This document shows, piece by piece, positions 8,116 through 15,304 of a DNA stretch of 64,000 bases. The position numbers and the translations under genes are program-made. The DNA is from Bacilli bacterium (GTDB lineage: Bacteria; Bacillota_I; Bacilli_A; ML615J-28; CAG-698): assembly GCA_017617065.1 (NCBI GenBank), contig JAFZWP010000014.1:1-64000 (forward strand), in the 5' to 3' direction. The first letter of the stretch is position 1. Each line of letters begins with the position of its first letter. The notes under the pieces were generated by a model that did not search any database, had not been told where the DNA came from, and saw only the letters and a program-made list of their open reading frames with translations.

Positions 8116-8628
8116 TTATAATACTTCCTTTAGCCAACTCTTAATTTTATCATCACAATTTGGAGCATTATAACCACGTTCTGCGAATCCAGTTTTAATA
8201 ATTGCACCTTTAACACTTGATCTTAATTCTAATTCACCAATTCCTAGTGCGCCTTCTTCATTTGTACAGAATGGAATAACAGTTTTACCAACCCATTGTC
8301 CTCTTCTATCTAAAATAAACTTAGCAACTACTCTAGGATAGCTACGATACCAGTTAGGAAAGCCAATAAAGATTACATCATAATTTTCAATTGAAAAATA
8401 ACTATGTAAATACTCAGCTTCACTTACGCTTTCATTTCTTACTCTATCCACACATTCTGCATAATTATATGGATAAGGTTTAACTGGTTCAATTTTAAAG
8501 ATATCAGCTTCAGCGTACTTTGCAATCTTTTCTGCTACAATCTCAGTATATCCTTTTTCAATAACTTCGATTTGCCCATTTACTGAATTCTCACCAGTTC
8601 TAGAAAAATAAACTACTAATTTTTTCAT
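8116..8628 (-). CDS. Flavodoxin
   Basis: A 170-residue flavodoxin of the Flavodoxin_4 type. It starts MKKLVVYFSRTGEN, the FMN phosphate-binding loop, and continues with FIGFPNWYRSYPRVVAKFI. The ATG at 8628 is chosen over one 11 codons upstream because an AAGGAG site lies seven bases before it. The gene is cotranscribed with the flavodiiron fusion and may act as an electron carrier or quinone reductase in the same oxygen-stress response. Partner specificity cannot be read from the sequence. Confidence 0.85.
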   Translation of the reverse strand: MKKLVVYFSRTGENSVNGQIEVIEKGYTEIVAEKIAKYAEADIFKIEPVKPYPYNYAECVDRVRNESVSEAEYLHSYFSIENYDVIFIGFPNWYRSYPRVVAKFILDRRGQWVGKTVIPFCTNEEGALGIGELELRSSVKGAIIKTGFAERGYNAPNCDDKIKSWLKEVL

Positions 8629-8659
8629 AAATTGCTCCTTTTCTTTTATATACAATATC

Positions 8660-8687
8660 ATTATCGCATAATTATATTTAAATACAA
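8660..8687 (-). promoter_or_regulatory. Candidate promoter of the flavodoxin-flavodiiron operon
   Basis: Minus strand: TTGTAT (8687-8682), 16-base spacer, GATAAT (8665-8660). The predicted start lies about 25 bases before the flavodoxin start codon. The match is fair, not perfect. Confidence 0.45.
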
Positions 8688-8694
8688 TATAATT

Positions 8695-9966
8695 CTATTT
8701 AAACTGTTTGCGCATTTCACTTACAAAATACAAACTACCAAATAAGATATTATCATGATTATTATCTTTTAAAATATAATCTTTAATTTCACCATCATTT
8801 TCCATCAATATTTTATTTTTATGAGCACTTAATTCGTATAAATGACAAGCTTTATCGCTACGTTTATAATTAAACTCTGTATATATTACTTCATCTGCTA
8901 ATGGTTCGATGATGCTAATCATCTTTTCTACTTCTTTATTAGCACTAATAGCAATTACTAACCTTAAAGGTTTAGTAAAGTGATACATTTTAATAAATTC
9001 ATATAACCTATTAATAGCGTCCACATTATGAGCTCCATCTAGTATTACTAAAGGATCTTTATTAACAATTTCTAATCTGCCTGGCCAAAATGCTTTCTTT
9101 AAACCTTCTTTAACAATTTCTTTACTAATATTTAAATCTAGAATTTCATTTAAAGAATTAATAGCTTCAATTGCTAAAGCAGCATTTTCGGCTTGATATT
9201 TACCAAGTAAATTTAGGGTTATATCTTTATATTCTAAATAATCAAATACTGTTTGATTATTTTTAATCTTAACATTTATACAATCATCTTTTCGAACTAA
9301 TCTTAGTTTTCCTAAAGCATGCATACTTCTTGCTTTATTAATTACTAATTCATCATATTTAGATTTAAAACAAATTAAAGGTGTATTTTCTTTTAAAATA
9401 CCTAATTTATTTTCCCAAATCTCTTCTAGTGTATTACCTAATACACTCATATGATCGTAATCCACATTAGTAATAACACTAACAAGAGAGTTGCATACAT
9501 TAGTACTATCGTAAATTCCACCCATTCCTACTTCTAAAATTACATAATCGATTAATTTCTTATTATATAAATCTTTAAAATATAGAAATGCGATTACAGT
9601 AACAAAATCAAAGAAAGGAGGTAAGCTAACACTGTCTTCTTTACACTTTTCAATTACCAAATTACCATACTTTAATAAATCATCGTTGCTAATATAATCA
9701 TTATTAACACTAATTCTTTCATTAAAGCATACTACATATGGGGAAATATAAGCACCTACATTAAATCCAGCTTCCATAAGACACGATTTAATATAAGTTA
9801 CGGTGCTACCTTTTCCATTAGTTCCCCCAACATGGATAATTGGTAAATTGTTTTGTGGATTACCAAATAAGTTACATAAAGAAAACATATTATCAAGTGA
9901 TGTTTTCTTTTCTTGCCTTTTACTTCCTTCAATTAAACTAATTAATTCATTTACATCAGTTATCAT
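8695..9966 (-). CDS. folC: Folylpolyglutamate synthase / dihydrofolate synthase
   Basis: A 423-residue Mur-ligase-family enzyme. The ATP loop is HVGGTNGKGSTVTYI (residues 41-55), and YISPYVVCFNERI and ILEVGMGGIYDSTNV are classic FolC motifs. FolC adds glutamate to dihydropteroate and/or folates, giving the retained polyglutamate forms. No other folate biosynthesis gene is in the window, though glyA, a folate user, is. The start lies two bases after the valS stop, so translation is probably coupled to valS. Confidence 0.92.
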   Translation of the reverse strand: MITDVNELISLIEGSKRQEKKTSLDNMFSLCNLFGNPQNNLPIIHVGGTNGKGSTVTYIKSCLMEAGFNVGAYISPYVVCFNERISVNNDYISNDDLLKYGNLVIEKCKEDSVSLPPFFDFVTVIAFLYFKDLYNKKLIDYVILEVGMGGIYDSTNVCNSLVSVITNVDYDHMSVLGNTLEEIWENKLGILKENTPLICFKSKYDELVINKARSMHALGKLRLVRKDDCINVKIKNNQTVFDYLEYKDITLNLLGKYQAENAALAIEAINSLNEILDLNISKEIVKEGLKKAFWPGRLEIVNKDPLVILDGAHNVDAINRLYEFIKMYHFTKPLRLVIAISANKEVEKMISIIEPLADEVIYTEFNYKRSDKACHLYELSAHKNKILMENDGEIKDYILKDNNHDNILFGSLYFVSEMRKQFK

Positions 9967-9968
9967 TT

Positions 9969-12599
9969 CTATAAATCGGCAAGAAGTTTTTTGATGCTTT
10001 CTAGTCTTTCCTTATAATTATTTAATTTTGTCTTTTCTTCTTCAATCTTAGCTGCTGGCGCTCTAGATATAAATCCTGGATTATTTAACATACCATTGCA
10101 TCTAGCAATTTCAGATTCCATCTTCTTAAGTTCAGCTTCTAGTTTTGCTCTTTCTTCATCTAAATTAACTAGAGTTGCTAGTGGAACATAAATGTTTAAG
10201 CCATCTACTACTTTTAATACGCATTTTTCACTATTAACTGGACTAGCCGTATAAGTGATATGTTCGTAATTAGTAAATTTTTGAAGATAATGGTCATTTT
10301 CTTTTAAGAATGCTAAATCAGCATCACTTTTAGCTTCTAAGATAATATCAATCTTCTTAGATGGAGCAACATTCTTTTCAGCTCTAATATTTCTAATTGA
10401 AGTAATGATATCAAATATTAAATTAACACCTTTTGCTTCCTTAAAGTTAAACTCTTTATTAACTTTTGGCCAACTTGATAAGCAAATTGTACCTTCATTA
10501 TAAGCTGTATAAATATCTTCAGTAACAAATGGCATAAATGGATGAAGTAATTTAATGATTGCTGTTAAACAATAATTTAATACTGCACAAGTATTGATTT
10601 TTTCAGCTTGTGGCTTAGTATCATTAGTTAATACTACTTTAGTCATTTCTAGATACCAACTAGCAAAATCATTCCATACGAAATTATATAAATTCTTAGC
10701 TACTTCACCAAATTCATATTTTTCATAATTACGGTCAGCATCTTTAATTCCTTCATTTAAGCGTAGTAATATCCATTTATCCATTATATTAAGTAAGCTT
10801 GGATCAATTTCTTCCCCATTATAATGGTTAGCATCCATTGTTAAGCCAATATAACGAGCGATATTCCATAGCTTATTGATATAATTCCAGCTAGCTTCCA
10901 TCTTAGTATCTGAATATCTAATATCCATACCAGGAGATGTTGTAGTTGTTAAGAAATAACGAAGAGCATCAATTCCGTATTGGTTAACTGCATCCATCAT
11001 ATCAACACCATTATTAAGTGATTTAGATACTTTACGACCTAATTCATCACGAATAATACCATGGATTAATACATCTTTAAATGGTCTGCTTCCTGTTAAG
11101 TACTTAGATTGGAATGCCATTCTAGCTACCCAGAAGAAAATAATATCATATCCAGTAACTAATGTATCAGTTGGGAAGTAGTGTAAATAGTCAGGTGTTT
11201 CATCTGGCCAGCCAAGAGTTGAGAATGGCCATAAGGCACTTGAAAACCAAGTATCTAGAGCATCTTCATCTCTAACCCATCCATCTTCCTTTGGAGCTTC
11301 CATTCCTACATAAACCTTATCACCTTTATACCAAGCAGGAATTTGGTGACCCCACCAAAGTTGACGCGATATGCACCAATCTTGCATATTATTTAACCAG
11401 TTATTAAAGATTGATTCAAAATGTTCAGGAACAAAATTAATTTTTGTTTCTTTATTTGCTTGCATTTCTTGCAACTCTTTTACAAGTGGATCCATCTTTA
11501 CGAACCATTGTTTAGATAGTCTAGGTTCAACTACAACCCCAGTTCTCTCACTATGCCCTACTGAATGCATATATTTTTCAATTTTAGTACAGTATCCAGC
11601 ATCTTGTAAATCCTTAACAACAGCTTCTCTACATTCGAATCTATCCATTCCTTCATATTTACCAGCATTAGCTAGCATATGACCATCTTCACTCATACAA
11701 AGTACTCTAGGTAAGTTATGTCTATTACCTACTTCAAAGTCATTAGGATCATGAGCTGGTGTTACCTTAACAACGCCTGTTCCGAATCCCATCTCTACAT
11801 ATTCATCGCTAATTACTGGAATAGTTGTATCAGTTCCTGGAATATAAACAGTTTTACCAATATATTTTTTATATCGTTTATCATTTGGATTAACCATAAT
11901 AGCTGTATCACCAAACATAGTTTCAGGTCTTGTGGTAGCTACAGTTAAACCTTCAAATTTACCTTTTTCAAATGGATATAAGAAATGGTACAATGCCCCT
12001 TCCACATCTTTATATTCTACTTCAATATTAGATAAAGCAGTTTTAGCTTGAATATCCCAATTTATGATCTTTTCACCACGGTAAATTAGACCTTCGTTAT
12101 ACATCTTTACAAATACAGTATTAACAGCTCTATTCAATCCTGCATCTAAAGTGAATCTTTCTCTTGAATAATCTAGAGAAAGTCCGATTACTTTCCATTG
12201 TTCTCTAATAGTTTTAGCGTAATCTTCTTTCCATTTCCAAGCTACTTCTAAGAATTTTTCTTTACCTAAATCATATCTAGAGATTCCTTGCTCTCTTAGT
12301 TTTGCTTCTACTTTTGCTTGAGTTGCAATACTAGCGTGATCCATTCCTGGTAAATATAATACATCATATCCTTGCATTCTTTTTCTTCTAACTATTATAT
12401 CTTGTAATGTAGTATCCCAAACATGTCCTAAATGAAGTTTGCCAGTAATATTTGGTGGTGGAATAACAATCGTATAAGGCTTTTTAGAAATATCGCCTTT
12501 GGCTTTGAAAAACTCGTTTTCAATCCAATAATCGTATTTCCCTTCCTCAACCTTCTTAAAATCATATTTAGGTGCTAAATCTTTTAATTTGTTTTGCAT
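9969..12599 (-). CDS. valS: Valyl-tRNA synthetase
   Basis: An 876-residue class Ia synthetase that charges tRNA-Val. The HIGH motif appears as LHLGH in PPNITGKLHLGHVWDTT and the KMSKS motif as KVSKS in GRKVSKSLNNG. The CP1 editing domain lies between (ATTRPETMFGDTAI), and the C-terminal coiled-coil arm is present (LDEERAKLEAELKKMESEIA). The ATG at 12599 is preferred over one 11 codons upstream because TTGGAGGTAATT precedes it. The long leader is a T-box element, so expression should rise when uncharged tRNA-Val accumulates. folC follows in the same transcript. Confidence 0.96.
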   Translation of the reverse strand: MQNKLKDLAPKYDFKKVEEGKYDYWIENEFFKAKGDISKKPYTIVIPPPNITGKLHLGHVWDTTLQDIIVRRKRMQGYDVLYLPGMDHASIATQAKVEAKLREQGISRYDLGKEKFLEVAWKWKEDYAKTIREQWKVIGLSLDYSRERFTLDAGLNRAVNTVFVKMYNEGLIYRGEKIINWDIQAKTALSNIEVEYKDVEGALYHFLYPFEKGKFEGLTVATTRPETMFGDTAIMVNPNDKRYKKYIGKTVYIPGTDTTIPVISDEYVEMGFGTGVVKVTPAHDPNDFEVGNRHNLPRVLCMSEDGHMLANAGKYEGMDRFECREAVVKDLQDAGYCTKIEKYMHSVGHSERTGVVVEPRLSKQWFVKMDPLVKELQEMQANKETKINFVPEHFESIFNNWLNNMQDWCISRQLWWGHQIPAWYKGDKVYVGMEAPKEDGWVRDEDALDTWFSSALWPFSTLGWPDETPDYLHYFPTDTLVTGYDIIFFWVARMAFQSKYLTGSRPFKDVLIHGIIRDELGRKVSKSLNNGVDMMDAVNQYGIDALRYFLTTTTSPGMDIRYSDTKMEASWNYINKLWNIARYIGLTMDANHYNGEEIDPSLLNIMDKWILLRLNEGIKDADRNYEKYEFGEVAKNLYNFVWNDFASWYLEMTKVVLTNDTKPQAEKINTCAVLNYCLTAIIKLLHPFMPFVTEDIYTAYNEGTICLSSWPKVNKEFNFKEAKGVNLIFDIITSIRNIRAEKNVAPSKKIDIILEAKSDADLAFLKENDHYLQKFTNYEHITYTASPVNSEKCVLKVVDGLNIYVPLATLVNLDEERAKLEAELKKMESEIARCNGMLNNPGFISRAPAAKIEEEKTKLNNYKERLESIKKLLADL

Positions 12600-12614
12600 A
12601 ATTACCTCCAAAAT

Positions 12615-12862
12615 AAAAAAATGCCTATACAAAAGAAACCCTTTGTATAGGAACGAATGTCTCGTGGTACCATCCTATTTCGTAAAACTAATGTTTTACC
12701 TTAATTACTTCATAACGCAAGTTTGCGGGTAATGCTATTATTCATTTCTCACATTACCATCTCCAAGGCTACCTTCAATTAATAAACGATAAGTTTTCAC
12801 CAACCACTTATTCTCTAATACACTTTATTAATTTACTCTTCCTCTTCATAGATTTTATTCTA
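12615..12862 (-). promoter_or_regulatory. T-box riboswitch leader of valS
   Basis: The 260-base valS leader carries the conserved T-box AGGATGGTACCACG (12676-12663). Its UGG should pair with the NCCA end of uncharged tRNA. A stem I follows the transcription start, with AGAGAATAAGTGG and GGTGAAAAC segments typical of the distal loop. GTA (12772-12770), followed by GCCTTGGAG, is the best candidate specifier codon and reads valine. The leader ends in a strong hairpin, CCTATACAAA paired with TTTGTATAGG, then CATTTTTTT (12651-12615), which is the regulated terminator. Confidence 0.9.
12624..12651 (-). terminator. T-box-controlled terminator before valS
   Basis: A ten-bp stem CCTATACAAA/TTTGTATAGG followed by CATTTTTTT lies 25 bases before the valS start. 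It is expected to form unless uncharged tRNA-Val stabilises the antiterminator. Confidence 0.85.
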
Positions 12863-12867
12863 TAGCC

Positions 12868-12896
12868 ATTATAACGCAAGTAACATTTTGTGTCAA
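12868..12896 (-). promoter_or_regulatory. Consensus SigA promoter of valS-folC
   Basis: Minus strand: TTGACA (12896-12891), exactly 17 bases, TATAAT (12873-12868), a perfect consensus match. The most distal hip operator (12911-12928) lies 14 bases upstream of this -35. Confidence 0.92.
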
Positions 12897-12910
12897 TGAG
12901 TTTGTATAAT

Positions 12911-13010
12911 TATACCCTTTAAGGTATAATTATACAATTATATAATATTTTATACCCTTTGAGGTATATTTATATAAAAAAAGTGTTGACTTTATACCCT
13001 TTAAGGTATA
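12911..13010 (+). promoter_or_regulatory. Three palindromic operators of the hip locus
   Basis: Three 18-bp copies of TATACCCTTTAAGGTATA lie at 12911-12928, 12951-12968 (one change, GAGG) and 12993-13010. They are spaced 40 and 42 bp, about four helical turns. Each is a TATACC-N6-GGTATA palindrome, reminiscent of the E. coli HipB site TATCC-N8-GGATA. The third copy sits between the -35 and -10 of hipB. They fit cooperative autorepression by the HipB-like protein. Confidence 0.85.
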
Positions 13011-13014
13011 AAAT
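12986..13014 (+). promoter_or_regulatory. Promoter of the hipB-hipS-hipT operon
   Basis: -35 TTGACT (12986-12991), 17-base spacer, -10 TAAAAT (13009-13014); an overlapping TATAAA with a 15-base spacer is also possible. The predicted start is at or next to the A of the hipB ATG (13021), which has no Shine-Dalgarno site, so hipB is probably leaderless. Confidence 0.7.
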
Positions 13015-13020
13015 GAAAGT

Positions 13021-13227
13021 ATGAATAATATAGGTAAATATATTAAAGAACAACGAAAAAAACTAGGGCTAACTCAAGAAGAGTTTGCAATTAGATCAGG
13101 ACTAGGTCTAAGATTTGTCCGCGAATTAGAATCTGGCAAACCAACAGTGCGCCTTGATAAAGTTAATCAAGCACTAGCTATGTTTGGCATGCAGGCAGTT
13201 CCAGGAAGGATGGATAAAGATGAATAA
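13021..13227 (+). CDS. hipB: HipB-like XRE antitoxin/repressor
   Basis: A 68-residue helix-turn-helix protein: IKEQRKKLGLTQEEFAIRSG, then LRFVRELESGKPTVRLDKVN, the HipB pattern in which the FVRELE recognition helix and KPTV turn are conserved. In HipBA/HipBST systems HipB binds the operon's operators and, with the kinase, forms the repressor complex. Three matching palindromes lie upstream. No ribosome-binding site precedes the ATG and the promoter predicts a start almost at it. The last codons overlap the start of the next gene (ATGAATAA). Confidence 0.9.
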   Translation: MNNIGKYIKEQRKKLGLTQEEFAIRSGLGLRFVRELESGKPTVRLDKVNQALAMFGMQAVPGRMDKDE

Positions 13228-13558
13228 TTATGTGAACACTAGTAATACTGCATATGTGTATGTCGATTCTTTATTTGCAGGTACTTTAGACAAAACAGAT
13301 GAAGGCTATTCTTTTAAATACGATAGCACATATTTAAAAGAAGCAAGTGCCCCTGTAAGTCTAACTATCCCTTTGAGAGAGGAAGCATATATTTCAAAAG
13401 TATTATTTCCTTTTTTTGATGGACTAATTCCCGAAGGATGGCTATTGGATATGGTAATTGAGAGATATCATGTAAGTCCAATGGATCGCTTCGCTCTACT
13501 TCTATTAACAGGTGAAGATACAATTGGCAATGTTTCGGTAAGGAGCCAAAAAATATGA
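13220..13558 (+). CDS. hipS: HipS-like small protein (HipA N-subdomain 1)
   Basis: A 112-residue stand-alone version of the N-terminal subdomain of HipA (Couple_hipA), including AYVYVDSLFAGTLDKTDEGY, APVSLTIPL, FFDGLIPEGWLLD and ALLLLTGEDTIGNVSV. In the E. coli O127 HipBST system this small protein, not HipB, is the main antitoxin of the kinase HipT. The ATG at 13220 is preferred over an in-frame start 12 codons earlier because it follows AAGGATGG and overlaps the hipB stop. Its own stop overlaps the start of the kinase (ATGA). A frameshifted full-length HipA is less likely, since each piece has its own start and ribosome-binding site. Confidence 0.85.
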   Translation: MNNYVNTSNTAYVYVDSLFAGTLDKTDEGYSFKYDSTYLKEASAPVSLTIPLREEAYISKVLFPFFDGLIPEGWLLDMVIERYHVSPMDRFALLLLTGEDTIGNVSVRSQKI

Positions 13559-14508
13559 AATGTTTATGCTGCGGAAAAGAAATTAATCCTTTTGACAAAG
13601 GATTTAATTATAATTGGCATCACAGATGTATTCATAACTTTTTTGGAACCGATGAAATACCTATTGTAGATATATCTAAGCAGAGTTTAAAAAAAATAAT
13701 TGAAAAACAACTTGATAGCAAAGAAACTGTTACTGGCGTGCAGAAAAAGTTTTCACTTCATTTACTAAATACTAATTCTCCACGCTTAACAATCGTAGAC
13801 CATCCAACTGGATACATTCTAAAACCACAAACTGATGAATACCAGAACTTACCAGAAATTGAATTTGTATCAATGCAACTTGCAAAGATTTGCGGAATAA
13901 GTTGTGTACCTTTTGGTCTTGTTAAAACAAAAGATGATAGTTTTGCATATATCACCAAAAGAATTGATCGAATTTTTGATAATAACGGATATAAAAAATT
14001 AGCGATGGAAGATTTTTGTCAATTAGATGAGCGTCTAACCGAAGATAAATATAATGGATCTTATGAAAGATGCGGAAGCATCATCCATAAATATTCAGAA
14101 TATGCTCAATTTGATTTATCAGAATTATTCTTACGCGTAGTTTTCTCATACATAATCGGAAATAACGATATGCATTTAAAAAACTTTTCTCTTATTTCTT
14201 ATGAAAAAGGTATTTATACATTATCCCCTGCATATGATTTATTAGCTGTTAAACTAGTTTTAAAAACCGATTTGGATGATTTAGCTCTTACACTGCATGG
14301 TAAAAAACGAAAACAAACCAAAAATGATTTTATCGCATTTGCTTCTTCTATTGGATTAAATGATAATGCCGCAAAGAAAATCATCAATTCTATTATTAAT
14401 AAAAAAGAAAAAATGCTAGAAGTTATTAATGATTCTATATTATCTGGCAATCTAAAAGAAGACTATTCATCATTAATAATAAATAACATTTCTAAATTAG
14501 CAAAATAA
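13555..14508 (+). CDS. hipT: HipT-like serine/threonine kinase toxin
   Basis: A 317-residue HipA-fold kinase without the N-terminal subdomain. It begins MKCLCCGKEI...WHHRC, a cysteine/histidine knuckle common in this branch. The Gly-rich loop region is TVTGVQKKFSL (58-68); K90 (YILKPQ), the catalytic IIGNNDMHLKNF (D205, N210) and the metal-binding PAYD (D228) are all present, so the kinase looks active. HipA inactivates glutamyl-tRNA synthetase and E. coli HipT inactivates tryptophanyl-tRNA synthetase. The autophosphorylation motif SIS of HipT reads TVT here. AAGGAG precedes the ATG. Confidence 0.88.
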   Translation: MKCLCCGKEINPFDKGFNYNWHHRCIHNFFGTDEIPIVDISKQSLKKIIEKQLDSKETVTGVQKKFSLHLLNTNSPRLTIVDHPTGYILKPQTDEYQNLPEIEFVSMQLAKICGISCVPFGLVKTKDDSFAYITKRIDRIFDNNGYKKLAMEDFCQLDERLTEDKYNGSYERCGSIIHKYSEYAQFDLSELFLRVVFSYIIGNNDMHLKNFSLISYEKGIYTLSPAYDLLAVKLVLKTDLDDLALTLHGKKRKQTKNDFIAFASSIGLNDNAAKKIINSIINKKEKMLEVINDSILSGNLKEDYSSLIINNISKLAK

Positions 14509-14539
14509 AAACCAGTCTAAGTCATAGACTGGTTTTTTG
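14507..14539 (+). terminator. Terminator of the hip operon
   Basis: ACCAGTCTA (14511-14519) pairs with TAGACTGGT (14525-14533), followed by a T run, two bases after the hipT stop. A strong Rho-independent terminator. Confidence 0.9.
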
Positions 14540-14559
14540 CACCTTTTTTTTACAACAAA

Positions 14560-14606
14560 GTGCAAAAAATGCACTTTTGCTTTTCATAAAAGTGCAATTA
14601 TTGCAC
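14560..14606 (-). terminator. Tandem GTGCA hairpins ending the shikimate/NAD operon
   Basis: Two perfect inverted repeats, GTGCAATTATTGCAC (14592-14606) and GTGCAAAAAATGCAC (14560-14574), lie just after the yhhN stop on the minus strand; each is followed by a short T run. A further GCAC half-site (14540-14543) could pair with the second repeat. They look like tandem weak terminators between convergent operons, though a protein-binding role is possible. Confidence 0.55.
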
Positions 14607-14615
14607 CTTTCAATA

Positions 14616-15296
14616 TCAATGGCCTATTATTAACCCTAAAACGATTAATAATTCTCCAAGTGAATATGTTAACATTACTAAAAAGTGAGTATGCATTATA
14701 GAATTCTTATTAAATCTTGCAAAGAATAATGTGGAATCTGATACTAAGAATAGTAATGCGCCAATTACTGTAAATAATGGCCCAATATATGCTGGCCCAA
14801 TAGATGTGCTAAGGGCAATTCCTGTAACTAATCTAAAAATAGCAAATACATTCATTGATCCATTAAATAATAAGTATCCACAAGTTGGTATGAATAATGG
14901 TTTCTTCACATATGGTTTTAACTTATATAAAACAATTGACATGCTACAAACCATTATAACAGGTATAACAATTAATACCCATAATGGAATTAATTCATAA
15001 TTAATTTCATAATTATAAGCTACTATAAAACAAGCATGCGCTATCCAAAAACTAATACCACCGAGTACAAACCATTTAACTCCATGCATGACTAACAATA
15101 TATCACCAATCCAACAAGCAATTAGCGCTAATACCACAAATATATTAATTTCATCAACAGAAAATACATATAATAATATTAATGGCGCTACTATGCATAC
15201 TTTAGATATATCTCTTAGCCTTGCTTTTTTGTTTAGGCGGGCATATAAATGTATAGCCGTCGCTACAAAAAATATACCCAAAAATACAAATTCCAT
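14616..15296 (-). CDS. yhhN: YhhN/TMEM86-family membrane protein (lysoplasmalogenase-like)
   Basis: A 226-residue integral membrane protein with about eight hydrophobic segments. The family motifs are visible: CWIGDILLVMHG, FWIAHACFIVAY and FLVSDSTLFFARF, with the conserved aspartates and histidine of the YhhN/TMEM86 fold. Animal TMEM86 proteins cleave the vinyl-ether bond of lysoplasmalogens; bacterial members are less well studied. It is the last gene of the aro-nad operon, with an AGGTGG site before its ATG, and has no obvious link to those pathways. Confidence 0.8.
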   Translation of the reverse strand: MEFVFLGIFFVATAIHLYARLNKKARLRDISKVCIVAPLILLYVFSVDEINIFVVLALIACWIGDILLVMHGVKWFVLGGISFWIAHACFIVAYNYEINYELIPLWVLIVIPVIMVCSMSIVLYKLKPYVKKPLFIPTCGYLLFNGSMNVFAIFRLVTGIALSTSIGPAYIGPLFTVIGALLFLVSDSTLFFARFNKNSIMHTHFLVMLTYSLGELLIVLGLIIGH

Positions 15297-15304
15297 AAAA
15301 CCAC

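Noticed and set aside
12601..12900. Coding sequence in the 400-base gap before valS
   Set aside because: The gap is fully explained by a T-box leader, terminator and promoter.
13184..14508. Split hipA as a frameshifted pseudogene
   Set aside because: Each part has its own start with a ribosome-binding site, the overlap is a clean ATGA, and the lengths match HipS and HipT rather than a broken HipA.
14560..14606. GTGCA repeats as a CRISPR-like or mobile-element array
   Set aside because: There are only two full palindromes with different centres and no spacers; they lie between convergent operons and fit terminators.
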